A stretch of DNA of 64,000 nt from Rapana venosa (Eukaryota > Mollusca > Gastropoda > Neogastropoda > Muricidae). The DNA lies in the NCBI GenBank assembly GCA_028751875.1, contig CM054135.1, positions 3,994,448 to 4,058,447 of the forward strand. The letters are read 5' to 3'. The notes below the pieces were generated by a model. It saw only the letters and a program-made list of their open reading frames with translations, was not told the origin of the DNA and ran no database searches. Both the position numbers and the translations under genes were made by a program. Each line of letters opens with the position of its first letter. Within the stretch, counting starts at the first letter, position 1. Positions 43,797 to 56,041 of the stretch are shown piece by piece.

Positions 43797-46451
43797 ACTA
43801 CTACAATCAACAAACAGCTTTTTTTCGAAAACAAGTCAACAATGTCAAACTCTTAACCAGCCGCCATGGCGCAGTGGTTAGCGCCTTGGGTTAGGGACTG
43901 GAAGGTCGCGGGTTCGATTCCCATGAGTCATTGGGATTTTTCGGACTCCGGCCTGCTCCTACACAGAGTGAGCGTGCTGTGGGCTCTGTGGGAAGACTAA
44001 GACCACACAGTCGAGCTTCATCCACTTAACGGATGCGAGTTGGAGAGTGTTGCTCAAATTACCTGACCAACACTGCAGGTGTCTGTATCTCTCAGGCCTG
44101 GTTGACGTCGGGATATATTATGATAGTAAGCGTAGAGTACAACTCTGTCAAGTAGTCTCAAAGCATATGCACTTCCACAGAGCATCATTACGTCATCCTC
44201 ATTGTCATTGATCATCGTGCAATAAAAAAAAAACTGCCTCTGATTCCATGCTCCGGTTGCTCTGGGCTCATGGTGATCTCAGATTCGGTTTGACCATACG
44301 CTTCTGTGCCTGTGGTGAGTTTGTGTCAAAGCCTTTGGGGTTAGAGGTTCATGGGGGACGGTCGTTGGAGGGATGTTGTGGTGGTTGCCACCTTGGGTGG
44401 GAAACTTACTCAGTCTGGCTCCGCGACTGAGCTAATACTGTCGTTAGTAGGGGGCTTAGTAGGTGGTGTCCTGCGTATGTTAGCTCAGAACAGGCACCAC
44501 TGAACACCACCAAAGTGACCCAGCAGCAGTGCAGGGCCCCTCTGGCTGGTGGCCCCATAGCGGCCTGATGGTGATGGGTTCCCTGTGGACTTCCAACTCT
44601 GAGGATGAGACATAACGAATCTGGGTATGGTTGTGGCGGGCAAATTGAAATGAGCAGCGTGGGAAAGCAGAAGGGGGACGTCACGGAAGATGAGGCAGCA
44701 ACACAAAAAGTCAAACTCTTAATCCATTCAGCAAAGACAGACTACTACTCTTCCCAAGTTCTCTGTGATACATCCATAAAATCTCTTTTTTTACCTTACC
44801 GCAAATCTCCTTGGATCTGCAAAAACAACTCCTTTGCCTAACACCTCAGAAACCCCAGAAACTGTAGACAATTCTGAGGGAAATGACTATAAAATCATAC
44901 GACCTTAATCCCATACCTGCTCCTGTTTTCTCACAATGCCTTCCACGACAGGTACCTTTATCACTAAAATAGTAAACTCATCTCTTGTGTCACGAAATTT
45001 TCCATCAGCCCTTAAAACCGCAATAGTCACACCTCTACTGAAGAAAGCCCGACCTCGATCCCAAAATTCTGAAGAATTATAGACCTGTCTCAAACTTACC
45101 CCTTGTCTCTAAAATACTAGAAAAATTTGTTCTCAAACAGCTCAACAGTCACCTTCATTCTAATGATCTCCTCCCCCCTTTTCAATTTGCCTATCGCCCC
45201 AACCACAACACGGAAACCACCCTAGTCGACACTTTATATACACTTCTACTTGCTTCTGATGCAGGAAAAATGTCCCTCCTCACTCTTCTTGACTTATCTG
45301 CAGCCTTTGACACTATAGATCACTCAATTCTTCTTTCTCGCCTCCAAAATACGTTTCGTATTAATGGCGCAGTCCTCACCTGGTTTACTTCATACCTCAC
45401 AGACCGATTCCAGAAAGTTATTGTGAATAAATTCAATAAAAACCTGTCAAAATGGAATATGGAGTCCCACAGGGATCCGTCCTTGGCCCTTCCTCTTTAC
45501 TCTCTACACTGCTCCACTCTCACATATAATAAATAACCACCATATTGATGACCATTTCTATGCCGATGATACTCAGCTTCAGTGCAGTGATACTGTTGAA
45601 AAACTTGCCGTCCCTCCTGACAAATATGTCCTACTGCCTTCAAGACATTCAAAACTGTATGACTCAGAACAAGTTACAACTTAATGCCAATAAAACCGAA
45701 GCCATTCTCGTGCGGACCAAACACAAACTTTCCCCCATCACAAAAACTTCAACGAATTTGGCAATACGTTAGTTCCTTTGTCCTACTCTGTGAAGTATTT
45801 AGGAGTCGTTCTTGAAAACACACTCTCTATGAAAAAATTCATCACCCAGACCTGCCAGTCTTGCTAGTATCAATTACGGCGCATAAGCGCCATTCGCAAG
45901 TATCTGTCCACTGATGCAACTTCCAAGCTTGTCACATCTCTCATTCTTTCACGTTTAGACTACTGTAATTCTCTTTTTTTGGCCTACCAGCATCATCCAT
46001 CCACTCTCTTCAACGCATACAAAATTCTGCAGCTTGAATGGTCCTAAGAAAGAAAAAATTTGAACACATCACTCCTTTTCTGCATCTCTTCACTGGCTGC
46101 CTGTCTCAGAAAGACTGAAGTATAAGATCAATACCCTCTGTTTCAAATGTCTCCACAAATCTGCGCCCTCTTATCTCTGTAACTGTCTTCATCTGTACAC
46201 TTCATCCTGTTCCCTTCATTCAGCCACAGATACTTTGTGCTTTCGAACACCCAGATTTAAACAAACCACTGTTGGCTGTCGCTCTTTCTCTGTTTCTGGT
46301 CCATCCACCTGGAATGACCTCTTTCTTTCACTTCGCTAAAAGCCTTCATTTGAAACCTTCAAATTCAGGCTCAAAACACACTTATTTTCTGAGACTCTTC
46401 CCTCATATGTTTCTAATTTTCAACAGCATCCTTCATCTCCTAAATGTCTTC

Positions 46452-46497
<46 letters not shown>

Positions 46498-46665
46498 TTG
46501 GTGCGTGCGTACGTATGTGCGTGCGCGAAATCTGTTGTTCCTTATGTTTAAGGAGATTTGCATGCATGCAAATGATTTGAGTGCAAGCGCTTCAATTTGC
46601 TTGTTTTTACAAGTCTCAGCACTGTATAAATTCCATATATTATTGTTATTATCCTTCCTTGAAAT
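43797..46665 (+). mobile_element. LINE family A, copy 4: inserted in LINE G, itself interrupted
   Basis: Starts in the linker (NQQTAFFRKQVNNVKLL). It is interrupted at 43859-44706 by a SINE-containing insert and resumes with SAKTDYYSSQVLCDTSIKSL. The RT has LLTLLDLSAAFDTIDHSILL (motif A, 45270-45320) and MPMILSFSAV near 45558 in a shifted frame of the YADD region. The thumb and a C-terminal LDYCNSLF-like block follow near 45955. The 3' UTR carries (TG)n at 46452-46490. Several frameshifts. It ends in TTCCATATATTATTGTTATT. Confidence 0.85.
43859..44706 (+). mobile_element. SINE plus LINE-5'-end-like composite insert with 13-bp target duplication
   Basis: GTCAAACTCTTAA stands immediately left (ends at 43857-43858) and again right (44708-44720) of the insert, and LINE A reads correctly if the insert and one copy are removed. 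The left part is a tRNA-like SINE: A box TGGCGCAGTGGTTAGCGCC and B box GGTTCGATTCCC near 43867-43922, with an A-rich stretch at about 44222-44233. The right part (44234-44700) is a GC-rich non-SINE sequence ending with an ATG-led short frame MSSVGKQKGDVTEDEAATQK, resembling a LINE ORF1 start. Whether one event or two is not known. Confidence 0.75.
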
Positions 46666-46679
46666 GAGATGGATGTGAT

Positions 46680-47490
46680 ATTGTTTTGGCATGGATTCTG
46701 GAGCACGTAGACATTTTGGGCAAAGAAGCGGTTGACTGACTTGCCAGGGGTGCCACAGAAGACATTTCTAGGTCTACTGTGCAATACACGGATCTGAAAC
46801 CTAAATGTGGACAGTACGCCAGTCCCTCTGGCAAGAGAAATGGAATGCTCATATGGACAACAAACTTTTCCAGATTAACACTACCCTGAGAGAACTTCTC
46901 CCTCTGTGTGTCAAAATTAAAGGGAAGCAACATTGCTCACCAGGCTACACACGGTCATTCTCATATCACCCACGTTCATTTGCTTAAAGGAGAGGGAATC
47001 CCATGGTGTGTGACTTGTGATGTGTGGGTAACCATCAAGCATCTGGTTCTGGAGTGTTGAGATGTCCAGGATATTAGACACAAGCATTTCACTGTAGACA
47101 CCCTAAAGGTCCTTTTCGTGATGTTCCACCGGACACCATTTTTAACTTTCTGAGAGAATCTGGCTTTTTAAAAAATCTAATACGAGTGAAAGTGTTATAA
47201 TTGATCACTAAGAACAAGATCAATTCAAGGAACCTGGTTTTGTTTTTATCTTATTTTATGTGTGGTTGATGTTGTTTTCCCACAACGCAGTGCCCGGCCT
47301 GGGTTGACTCTTACAGTTGGCCAGGGCGTTGGTACAAGGAACGACAGTAGAGTTGGTTGTATACCTTGTTTTAATATATGTATATAGCAGCACAGTTTTA
47401 ATCTGAGATTTAGGATTTGACAAGGTGACAGCCCTGATATGGCCTCTGTGGTCGGCAGGGCTATAAACAGAAGGATTGCATTGGCTTGGA
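46680..47490 (+). mobile_element. LINE family G 3' end: RNase H C-terminus and 3' UTR
   Basis: The frame reads WHGFWST...AKKRLTDLPGVP, resembling FVWIPSHVGILGNEAVDRLA, the RNase H domain end of Jockey-type LINEs, with two shifts. Next comes a tail frame: RSFSYHPRSFA and a VPPDTIFNFLRESGFLKN block shared with 6236-6890. The 3' UTR matches that copy block by block to TTGGATTGTC. It continues LINE G on the far side of LINE A copy 4. Confidence 0.7.
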
Positions 47491-47876
47491 TTGTCTCTTC
47501 TTCCTTCTTTTTGGTATATCCCTTATGCATGGAATTATTACTTTTCATGAATGCTTGGTTTATAGAATTTTTGATGGCTTATTCATCGTTGTCCTAAATA
47601 CATGCAATCTTCTTTTTTTCCTCATTAGTGTACTAGGCCTTTTGGAAATGTATTGGGTTTCATTTATTCAGTAGTTTGTGCTAACTTTCCATTGTTGTTT
47701 ATCACTGCTTTGGTATTTTTAAAAAGAATTTTTTATTAGGCTTTAGGCCACATTTTGACTTGATAACATTACTTTTAAAAAAGGGTTTTGTGTGGGTGTT
47801 TTCTCATAACGATGATTTTTGGTTTGTTTTGATAATAATGTAACCTGAATATGCTCCCATTCTGCCTGTCTGTGTC

Positions 47877-47930
<54 letters not shown>

Positions 47931-48354
47931 CTCCCCGCTCTCTCGCTCTCCCTCCACCCTTTCTCTCTACTCCCTCCTTTCTCTCTATCTTCCCCCTTCA
48001 CAGAAACTATCATAAAGCTATTTGGCAGAAATGTTCAGGTCCCTATGTTGAATTTGATATTGCATTTTTATCATCTAAATGACTGTTGTTTTTTTCTTTC
48101 TCATATATATGCTACGCCTTTTTGAAATCTTTGATTTCATTTTTATAAACACAATTTGAAACGTGTTGTGTGTTGACATATTATGGGGCATTACATCTTA
48201 ATGTTGATCTTTTTAAAAAATGTGTTTGCTGTTAGTTTTTGTTGTTGTTTCTTATTCATAGCATTGGTTTAAACTAAGAAAGGTTTGGTAAGTATTTGGA
48301 CATATATCATTTTTTTGCATGGGATGTATCACATTGATGCAATTTTGAAGGTTT
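47491..48354. other. AT/T-rich sequence with (TC)n at 47879-47925
   Basis: No gene. The CT-rich 47930-48030 stretch resembles 39400-39490. Confidence 0.6.
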
Positions 48355-48720
<366 letters not shown>

Positions 48721-49211
48721 GGGCTCTCTCGGAGGGAGTGATGGGTGGTGGACGTGTGTAGGGGCTCTCTGTTTACTGTGGCAAATAGAGTCAGTTACAG
48801 TGGTTGTACTCTTGATATTTTATGCATGTGTGTACAATACTGTGTTCATCTGACGGTGTTACTGGTGTGACGAGAAGGTCAGTGTATATACTGTAAATAA
48901 TAGCTTAATTATTACATGATGAACAGAAAGATATGAATATTGACATTGGAATGAAAACAGTTTAGTCCAGTGCTTGTGCCTACACACTCTTTTTTGTGCA
49001 TGTGAACTCCTCAGTTTGAAAGCCTGTTACCTGTGCTGCTGCTGCAGTGTGTGTGGGTTTTCCCTTTCCATTCACCTGTCAAGGCTACCTTTGTTGTGTA
49101 TCATGAGCTCTAACATTTGTGGACAACAAGTAAGCATAAACACTTGAGGAGAAAGATAATCATGTCTTCAGGGCTCAAGGGAACTTTTAACATTTTCTTG
49201 ACTGGCACTTA
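48721..49211. other. Upstream flank of LINE B, possible 5' UTR
   Basis: No ORF motif. It might be the 5' UTR of the ORF1 that starts at 49212, but nothing directly shows a promoter. Confidence 0.35.
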
Positions 49212-49820
49212 ATGCAAATGCAGCAAAGACTACAATCACACCTCAGTGGATTAGAAAACAATATAGATGAAAAGTTTGGCATTCTGGAGGACATACTATC
49301 ACAGTTTGTCTCTGAAATAAGTCAATTGAAGGACACAGTTATTGCAAACAGTGCTGATATTAAAGAAATGAAAGAGAACAGGGCCACCATCATGGACAGA
49401 CTGGATTCTCTGGAACAGAAACTAGAGACAACTTAGCAAGATGCTAAAGCTTTGAACCTCAGAGTTATGAACCTTGGTGAACTTGAACCAGCATTCCAGA
49501 ATGCCCAGTTGGAAAAGTGAAGACATTGCCAGGGCTTTTCGAATTGGAGACCACGGTCAAGAAGGGAAGGTCCTCGACCAGTACTGGTGCAGTTCAGTTG
49601 ATTGGCGGACAAAATGTACATTCTGTGCAATCAAGAACTGAGAGACAGTCTAAGAACAGATGGCATCCGTGTGGTTTCTGACCTCACTACATGCCAAGAG
49701 ACCATGCTGGATTTCCACAGGGGGCAGGGCAAAATTCTCTACATCCACAGTGGGAAAACTGCATGTCAAGGGAAAGCAGCAGCAGCCTACTCCCTACAGG
49801 GACAGTGGCACTGAAGGCCA
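49212..49820 (+). pseudogene. LINE family B ORF1 (coiled-coil, L1-ORF1p-like)
   Basis: The N-terminus is a heptad-like coiled coil, starting MQMQQRLQSHLSGLENNIDE and running through DILSQFVSEISQLKDTV to DRLDSLEQKLETT (74 codons). A stop and shifts break the rest: PRPVLVQFS, then DKMYILCNQELRDSLRTDGI, then a WADKM-type RRM/CTD-like stretch (HRGQGKILYIHSGK). The order coiled coil then RNA-binding domain matches L1-type ORF1p, which trimerises on element RNA. It fits the LINE B ORF2 that follows. Not functional as read. Confidence 0.7.
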
Positions 49821-51200
49821 TCAGTCTTTCCACCCCTGGTGGAATAAGGAACGCAGAAAGGGGAAGGGCAGACACACTGTAAGTCATCAAGCTGGATGGA
49901 GGAAATGCTTCAGCGGACTTTTCAGCCAAGAAGACAAGTCTAGTGGTACCGGGCATGGTGGTGAGTTCCACAACTATCATGATAATGATAGAAGTGGCTT
50001 TTTCAAGAGTCCCGCCACATAAAATACCACCAGACAACCTCCAGGCATAGGATGGAAGGTAATGCAAGATGTGGGGTAACTTTCAGCTTTCAAAAATTGA
50101 CAGGTATAATCCTGTGCCTCTTGTACCTGGTACACAGTCATACAGTGATGTGCTGAGGTATGGGGAGCCACAGGAGCAGAGGTTTTCAAAACATGGGCAG
50201 AGAAATGGGGAGCATAGAAGGCTGGTCATGCTAAGAGACAATGCCAGACAGTCACACACAGCAGAGCCTAGAACAAACAGAGGTATTACTAGAATTACAA
50301 GTAGGTCACAGGTAGCTGAATATTTCAGAGGGGGCAGTCCTGGCATTGGTGAGCAAACCAGGACAGAAACTGGGTTAAGTCAGTTATAAAGCAGTGACAC
50401 TGATGAATTTGACTGTGACAAAGAAAACAACTTACAAACTGACAGTCATGAAGTAACAACAGTTAAGACTGTTGATGATGATGTTGATGATCTGATTGTG
50501 AACAATGCCGTTTTTTTCCCAACATGATGCGGTCTGTACAAACTGTGAGACCTCTGGGGGTAAGTCCATTGAACACAAACCAAAAAGATGGTAATAATTT
50601 TTTTCTCACAATGCACCAAACAGGCTGTGACAGAGCTGGGTTGTGTTAGACATGGTATTTCAGATGACATATCACAAAGTATGGAGCAGTTTGAAACTGA
50701 GTTGAACATTGACAAAGATGACATGATAGACAAGGCTGAGAATGAAAATGTACTTGAACACAGTGCATGTAGTCAAGAAACACTTAGTGACAAACTGACA
50801 GATGGACAGGACATGAGACATACACTGGACAAAGACATGGGTCAAACGTCACTGAACCCATCTGCATCTCATAGCCTGCGTCCAAGATGGGCTGTATCTG
50901 GTTCACGTGCTATGAGCCAGAGCCATAGTAAAGCTGCAGCAAGATCAAGCAGCCAGAGCAACATTGTTGACTCTTTTAAAAGGGCTGAATCTGGAAGGCT
51001 CACACAGGATAAAAAGCAGGCACAACCAAATGAATCCTTGCCCAAAAAGTGTGGTTTTGGAAAGCGCCAACAAATAGGATTTTGGCCTGGCCACAGTACT
51101 TGGTACTAAGCCCCCAAATGAAAAGGGGTGTTGTTGCACTAAAAGTCATGAAATGTCATTATCTGGGATGGAAGCACATCTTACTGGAGATAGTGTAAAT
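49821..51200 (+). pseudogene. LINE family B, ORF1-to-endonuclease linker, low-confidence coding
   Basis: Includes a 173-codon open stretch (50588-51109) rich in Ser, Asp, Glu and Gln with no domain, such as SHSLRPRWAVSGSRAMSQSH. The composition is like LINE inter-domain spacers, but the role is a guess. Stops separate it from ORF1 and the endonuclease. Confidence 0.4.
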
Positions 51201-53180
51201 ACTAGACAAGTAAAATTTTCTTAACTACAATGTAAGTGGGTTACTACAAATGCTGGAAAATAACGATTTCATTAATTTTGTTACATCCTAAGATTTTGTT
51301 TGACTAACCGAGACTTTTCTTGCTTTGATTTTGAATCAACTCTGTTCAAAGACTTTCAAATATTTACCTCTAAAGCAAAAAAGCTGCCACATCAAGGAAG
51401 ATATTCTGGGGGTGTTATTGTTATGATAAGGAGATGTTTTGCTAGTTTTATTAAACGCATGAATAGTTATAGAACAAAAGAACAGGGTAGTTGTAAATAT
51501 CAACAAAGATTTATTTTGTACAAGAAAAAATGGTATGTTTGTTTGTTCTTATATTCCTCCCTGTGATTCTGCATTTTAGAAGACCCAGCAGGGTGTCTAT
51601 GGCATTGAGCTATTAGACCAATGTTTATCAGATCTGTATGAATCATTTGGTGACTTTCTCATTCTGTTACGTGGTGACTTTAATTCAAGAACTGCACAGA
51701 AAAATTACTGTTTTAATGGAGATGATGATGATTATGAACAAACTATATTCCTGGATCAAAACCAGCATCTTATAAAATCTCAAGACAACAGCATAGACAA
51801 TTTCGGTCAGCAATTAATTGAGTTCTTTAACATTGTTGATTGTCTCATATTGAATGATATGTGTAATTCAGGCTTTGGTGACAGTTGTACACATATTGGG
51901 CTTTCTGGTGAAAGTGTGTTGGACTATTAATTTTCATTGTGTCAATTGAGCTTTTTTCTTCTAATTGTGTGACATCTTTGTTTGTTGAGAACTCTGTAGA
52001 TTCAGATCATTTTCCAGTTTCTTTTGTACTTAGAATCTAGAGGAAAAGACACTGTTAGTCCTACTGAAACAAAACAAACTAAAATATGGTGTTTTGAAAA
52101 TGTATATGGAAAAAGTACATGAGGATGATTTTGTAAAAGCCTGGGAGAGTAGAGATATTCAAAACAGAATGGCCTTGGCAACAACAAGTATTGACAGTAA
52201 TGTTGAAAATGCATTAGATATATTTGTCCAGTGTCTGAAAGATTCAACCAAATGTATGTTTAAGGTGTTTTGTCCCAACCAAAAGAAAAAATCAGAGTGG
52301 TTTGATGGTGAGTGTAACACAACAGAAAAGGAAGCAAGGAAAAAACTAAACCTCTCTAGAAAAACAAGAAAATAAGAAGAGAGAGTTGCATATGTTGAAG
52401 TTCGGGAAAAGGTATAAATGACTGCTAAAGATGGAAGGACAAGCATTTAGAAAGCAAAAGGTTGACATTCTAGTAAGGGAAACTCATAATCTGTCACGTT
52501 TTTGGAAGGAATTAAGAGCAATGGGCTGTACAAATAAAGAAAATTAAGTCTCTAACAAAATGTCCACAGATAGTTGGTTTAACCATTTCAAGAGCGTTTC
52601 CTGAATGATAATGTAGATTATAAAAATTGTTGCATTGAATTTGATTAGCCTGGTGAAGAGTGCCATGTCCTGAATGAAAACATATCAGAAGTTATTCAGG
52701 CTATCAGAAAACTTTAAAATGGTAAAGAGAGTGGTATAGATGACATATTTGCTGAAATGCTGAAAACTGGTGGCAAGAAGGTCCAGCATTTCTAACAAAA
52801 TTATTTAACCAAAACTTTTAACAGAAAATTTACCTTCATGACTGGTCCAAAGCTATAATCATTCCATTACATAAAAAGGGAGACTTTGAAAATGTAGACA
52901 ATTATAGAGGGGTGTCTCTTTTAAGCATAATTTCTGAATGTTACACAACAGTTATGAATACACTGCTGCACAGTTGTATAGAAAGAAATAAAGTTATTTC
53001 AGAGTGTCAAGCAGGGTTTTGGAAAAAGTGTTTAACAGTTGATCAGATATTTACTTTGTATGCTGCAGTTCAAAATTGTATGAGTAGGAAAGGTAGAAAA
53101 CTTTATGTTGCTTTTGTAGACTTTAGGAAGGCCTTTGATTCAATTTGCCATAATAAAATTTTGCAATGTCTTAAAGATAC
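51201..53180 (+). pseudogene. LINE family B endonuclease and first half of RT
   Basis: The endonuclease starts FLNYNVSGLLQMLENNDF near 51220. It shows LTETF near 51303, LRGDFNSRTAQ near 51670 (the GDFN motif) and VDSDHF-like text near 52000. The RT starts with KESGIDDIFAEMLKTGG near 52730, then HKKGDFENVDNYRGVSLL and ISECQAGFWKKCLTVDQIFT (open block 52912-53170). Motif A is VAFVDFRKAFDSICHNK near 53110-53155. The frame halts at CLKD (about 53180), where LINE A copy 5 is inserted. Several stops lie upstream. The clade was not assigned. Confidence 0.8.
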
Positions 53181-53642
53181 CTGCTCCTATGAATACCTAG
53201 ATTCAACTAATCCACCATTGGCCGCTGCTCTTTCTCTATTTCGGGTCCATCGACCTGGAATGAGCCCCTCTCTCTCTTCACCAGAAGCCTAGTCATGACA
53301 CTTTTCAATCCAGCGTCAAGACATTTATTTCCTAAGATTTCTCCCCTCCTGTTTTATATCAGAACTATCCCACCTTCACTAGCCTATGTCCTATCAACCT
53401 GCTAAAGTATATGACCTGTGTGAGTGTGTGTGTGCTTTTGAACAACATTTGACTATTGCAATTTTATTTCATAGATTTGGTCTGCAGCGTACCATGTTTG
53501 TAATATCTGTTTGTTTAAACTATTGATTATTTGTCATTGGTTGCATGACTGTGTAAGATTAGGTTGAATGCATGCGCTTTGATTTGTCTTTGCAAGATAT
53601 AGAGCTATATAAGTTCCATTTATGATGATGATTATTATTAAA
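53181..53642 (+). mobile_element. LINE family A, copy 5: 3' end only, inserted in LINE B RT
   Basis: Holds the 3' C-terminus/3' UTR of family A: ALSLFRVHRPGMS near 53228, then an imperfect GT stretch (53428-53444). The tail 'atagagctatataagttccat' is followed by ATGATGATGATTATTATTAAATAG. LINE B reading resumes immediately after. The flanks TTAAAGA (left) and TTAAATAGA (right) may be an imperfect target duplication. Heavily 5'-truncated. Confidence 0.85.
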
Positions 53643-55066
53643 TAGACCAAGGTGTGCAGGATAGATGTTTTGCTTCAATGAGGGCCATATATATGTCATT
53701 GTTGTCATGTGTCCATGTGAACTCTGACTTAACAGACATGTTTGAAATGCCAGTTGGAGTCAGACAGGGCTGTGTTTTGAGCCCTACGTTGTTTACAATT
53801 TCCATAAAGCAATTAGCAAATCACATGAATGAACAAGGTAAACATGGGGTTCGAATGATCCCTGATGCTATGGAATTATTCATTTTGCTATTTACTGATG
53901 ATGTAGCATTGGTGTCAGTTACTCCAGGTGGACTTCAAAACCAATTCAATGTTTTAAAGAGCTGTTGTGAAAATATGAAGCTTTGTGTCAATATTGATAA
54001 AAGTAAGGTAATTGTATTTAGAAAGGGAGGATTTTTAGGGAAAAATGAAAAATGGTTCTTTGGTGGTAAAAGATTAGAAGTGGTAAATAGCTCTTGCTAC
54101 CTGGGATTTAACTTTACAACTATGATAAGTGCAAAAAGAGGAACCCTTCACTTAGCTTCTAAAGGGAGAAAGGCAGTAGTTCAAGTTAATAAGGTTTTCC
54201 AAAAATGTAAGGAAATAACAGCAGACACATTCTTAAAGATTTTCGATACTAAGATCCAACCAATATTGATACATTCTGCTGAAATTTGGGTACTAAACAA
54301 ATTAGAACATTAAGAGAAAGTTCATATGGCTGCTTGTAAGAGGTTTCTTGGTGTTCCAGTGAGGACCCCAAATAACATGGTATATGGGGAACTGGGCAGA
54401 TATCCATTGTATGTAAATGCATATGTAGCATGCTTAAGATTTTAAAAAAAAATTACAAATGGGTGAAGAAATGTTACCACGTAAAGCTTATGAAATGTTA
54501 CTTGAACTTGATAAATGTGGTAAGCTGTGTTAGGCTTAAAAAAATAGAGAGATACTTGTGTCATTGGCTTTAATATAGTTTGGTTGCAACAGGGTGTCGG
54601 GGGATATAAAAGCATGTTTACATGTATTCAAACAGAGGCTTGTTGACATGTTCAGGCAAAAATGGGATGGGGCTGTTAGTGATCGTGACAGGTACACAAC
54701 GTATAGGACATTCAAAGCTGTTATTAAAAGGAAAGATATATTTTGGATATGGATACATACTGTTTCTGAGTTGCTATAACACATATAAGGTGTAATGTTC
54801 TTCCTGTAAACAATAATGTGCATCGCTACAGTGAAACTGTACAAAACAAAATGTGTCCATGTTGCCTAGGAAAAATCGAAAATGAACAACATTTCATATT
54901 TAAATGTGCTGCCTTTGAGGATCTACGAGCTAAATTTCTAAAAGAATCAGCCCAGCTTCCGTTTCATGCATTACTCAGGGCTACAAATCGAAATCACACC
55001 CACAATTTATCCAGGTTTGTGTTCCATGGATTAACAGAAGAAAAAACTTCATTTTGGAGACATTGA
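53643..55066 (+). pseudogene. LINE family B RT second half and C-terminal Cys-rich domain
   Basis: The open 219-codon block (53654-54313) resumes at QGVQDRCFASMRAIYMSLLS. It runs through PVGVRQGCVLSPTLFTISIK (motif B) and LLFTDDVALVSVTPGGLQ (motif C; TDD in place of the usual ADD). CYLGFNFTTMISAKRG and FLKIFDTKIQPILIHSAEIW follow. After a stop at 54313 a C-terminal Cys-rich segment MCPCCLGKIENEQHFIFKCA is open at 54818-55066, resembling zinc-ribbon tails of LINE ORF2s. The Ala to Thr change in motif C is unusual but conservative. With LINE A excised the reading frame LKD|QGVQ is colinear. Confidence 0.85.
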
Positions 55067-55154
55067 TATAAATGTTGTGTTGCTATAATTTAATGAGAAT
55101 GGCCATGGGCAATTATTTTGTATGTGTGAGTGTGTGTTTGTGCGTGCGTGTGTG

Positions 55155-55187
<33 letters not shown>

Positions 55188-55953
55188 CGCGTGTGTGTAT
55201 GAAGGCAGTTGAGGAAGTATCCAGCCTACCACTGTCGGGTAAAAATTAGCATATTTTATGTGATTTAGAGGACATGTGATGAGTGCATATTGTTTCTGAA
55301 GTGATATCTTGCAGTGTTTTGATTAACACCCCATTTTCTCTTTTTATGACGTAAAACGTTACATGACATGAAAGAGCACAGTGTAATACAACATGTTTTT
55401 TGCATACAGCATTGTGTAAATATTGCATTGCATTAGCCTAGGGCTGACATGGTTGTATTTGGTGGGTACACTTTTCTGGAGTGATTAATTTGTTGAGAAT
55501 GCAATAACTTGTGAGTATAGTGACTATTATGAAAATGCAAAAGCTAATGATCATTAATGATTTCAACTGTTGTGATTTATGATGTGCTTGATGTTTGTAT
55601 TTTGTATGTGAGAAGGTGTTAACATATCAGGTATAACTTCATCAATAACTTTTTTCACGGGTCTATTATCTTTTAATGGTATCCTGGGAAGCAGTTAAGG
55701 TGAACTGAATTTTTTTAGCTGTGTTTTGTTTTTATTCTTGGTCTATGACAGCCTTTATTTAATCATGATGTTGGAATATGCTTATGCAAGAGTATACAGT
55801 GTTGAGTGAACTCCAGGTTATTATGCTAAAGTCTTACCAAACTTATGTAATTTTTTTTCATCTTCCACTTTTCATCTTCAAGTTTTTGCCCCTCAATGTG
55901 TATTGTGACCAAAGGCCGATGTACATAAAACCTTTGCAGAGTTCTCTCTCTCC

Positions 55954-55954
<1 letters not shown>
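55067..55954. other. LINE B 3' flank with a short (TG)n at 55123-55198, no gene
   Basis: A tail of LINE B may extend into this AT-rich stretch; no polyA was defined. Confidence 0.5.

Positions 55955-56041
<87 letters not shown>
55955..56041. repeat. (TG)n microsatellite, about 42 units
   Basis: Pure GT run followed by ATATCATCTCATATC. It abuts the 3' end of LINE D'. Confidence 0.95.

Noticed and set aside
43859..43935. Possible tRNA gene (clean A and B boxes)
   Set aside because: It does not close an acceptor stem and continues into SINE body with an A-run. It is a SINE head, within a target duplication.
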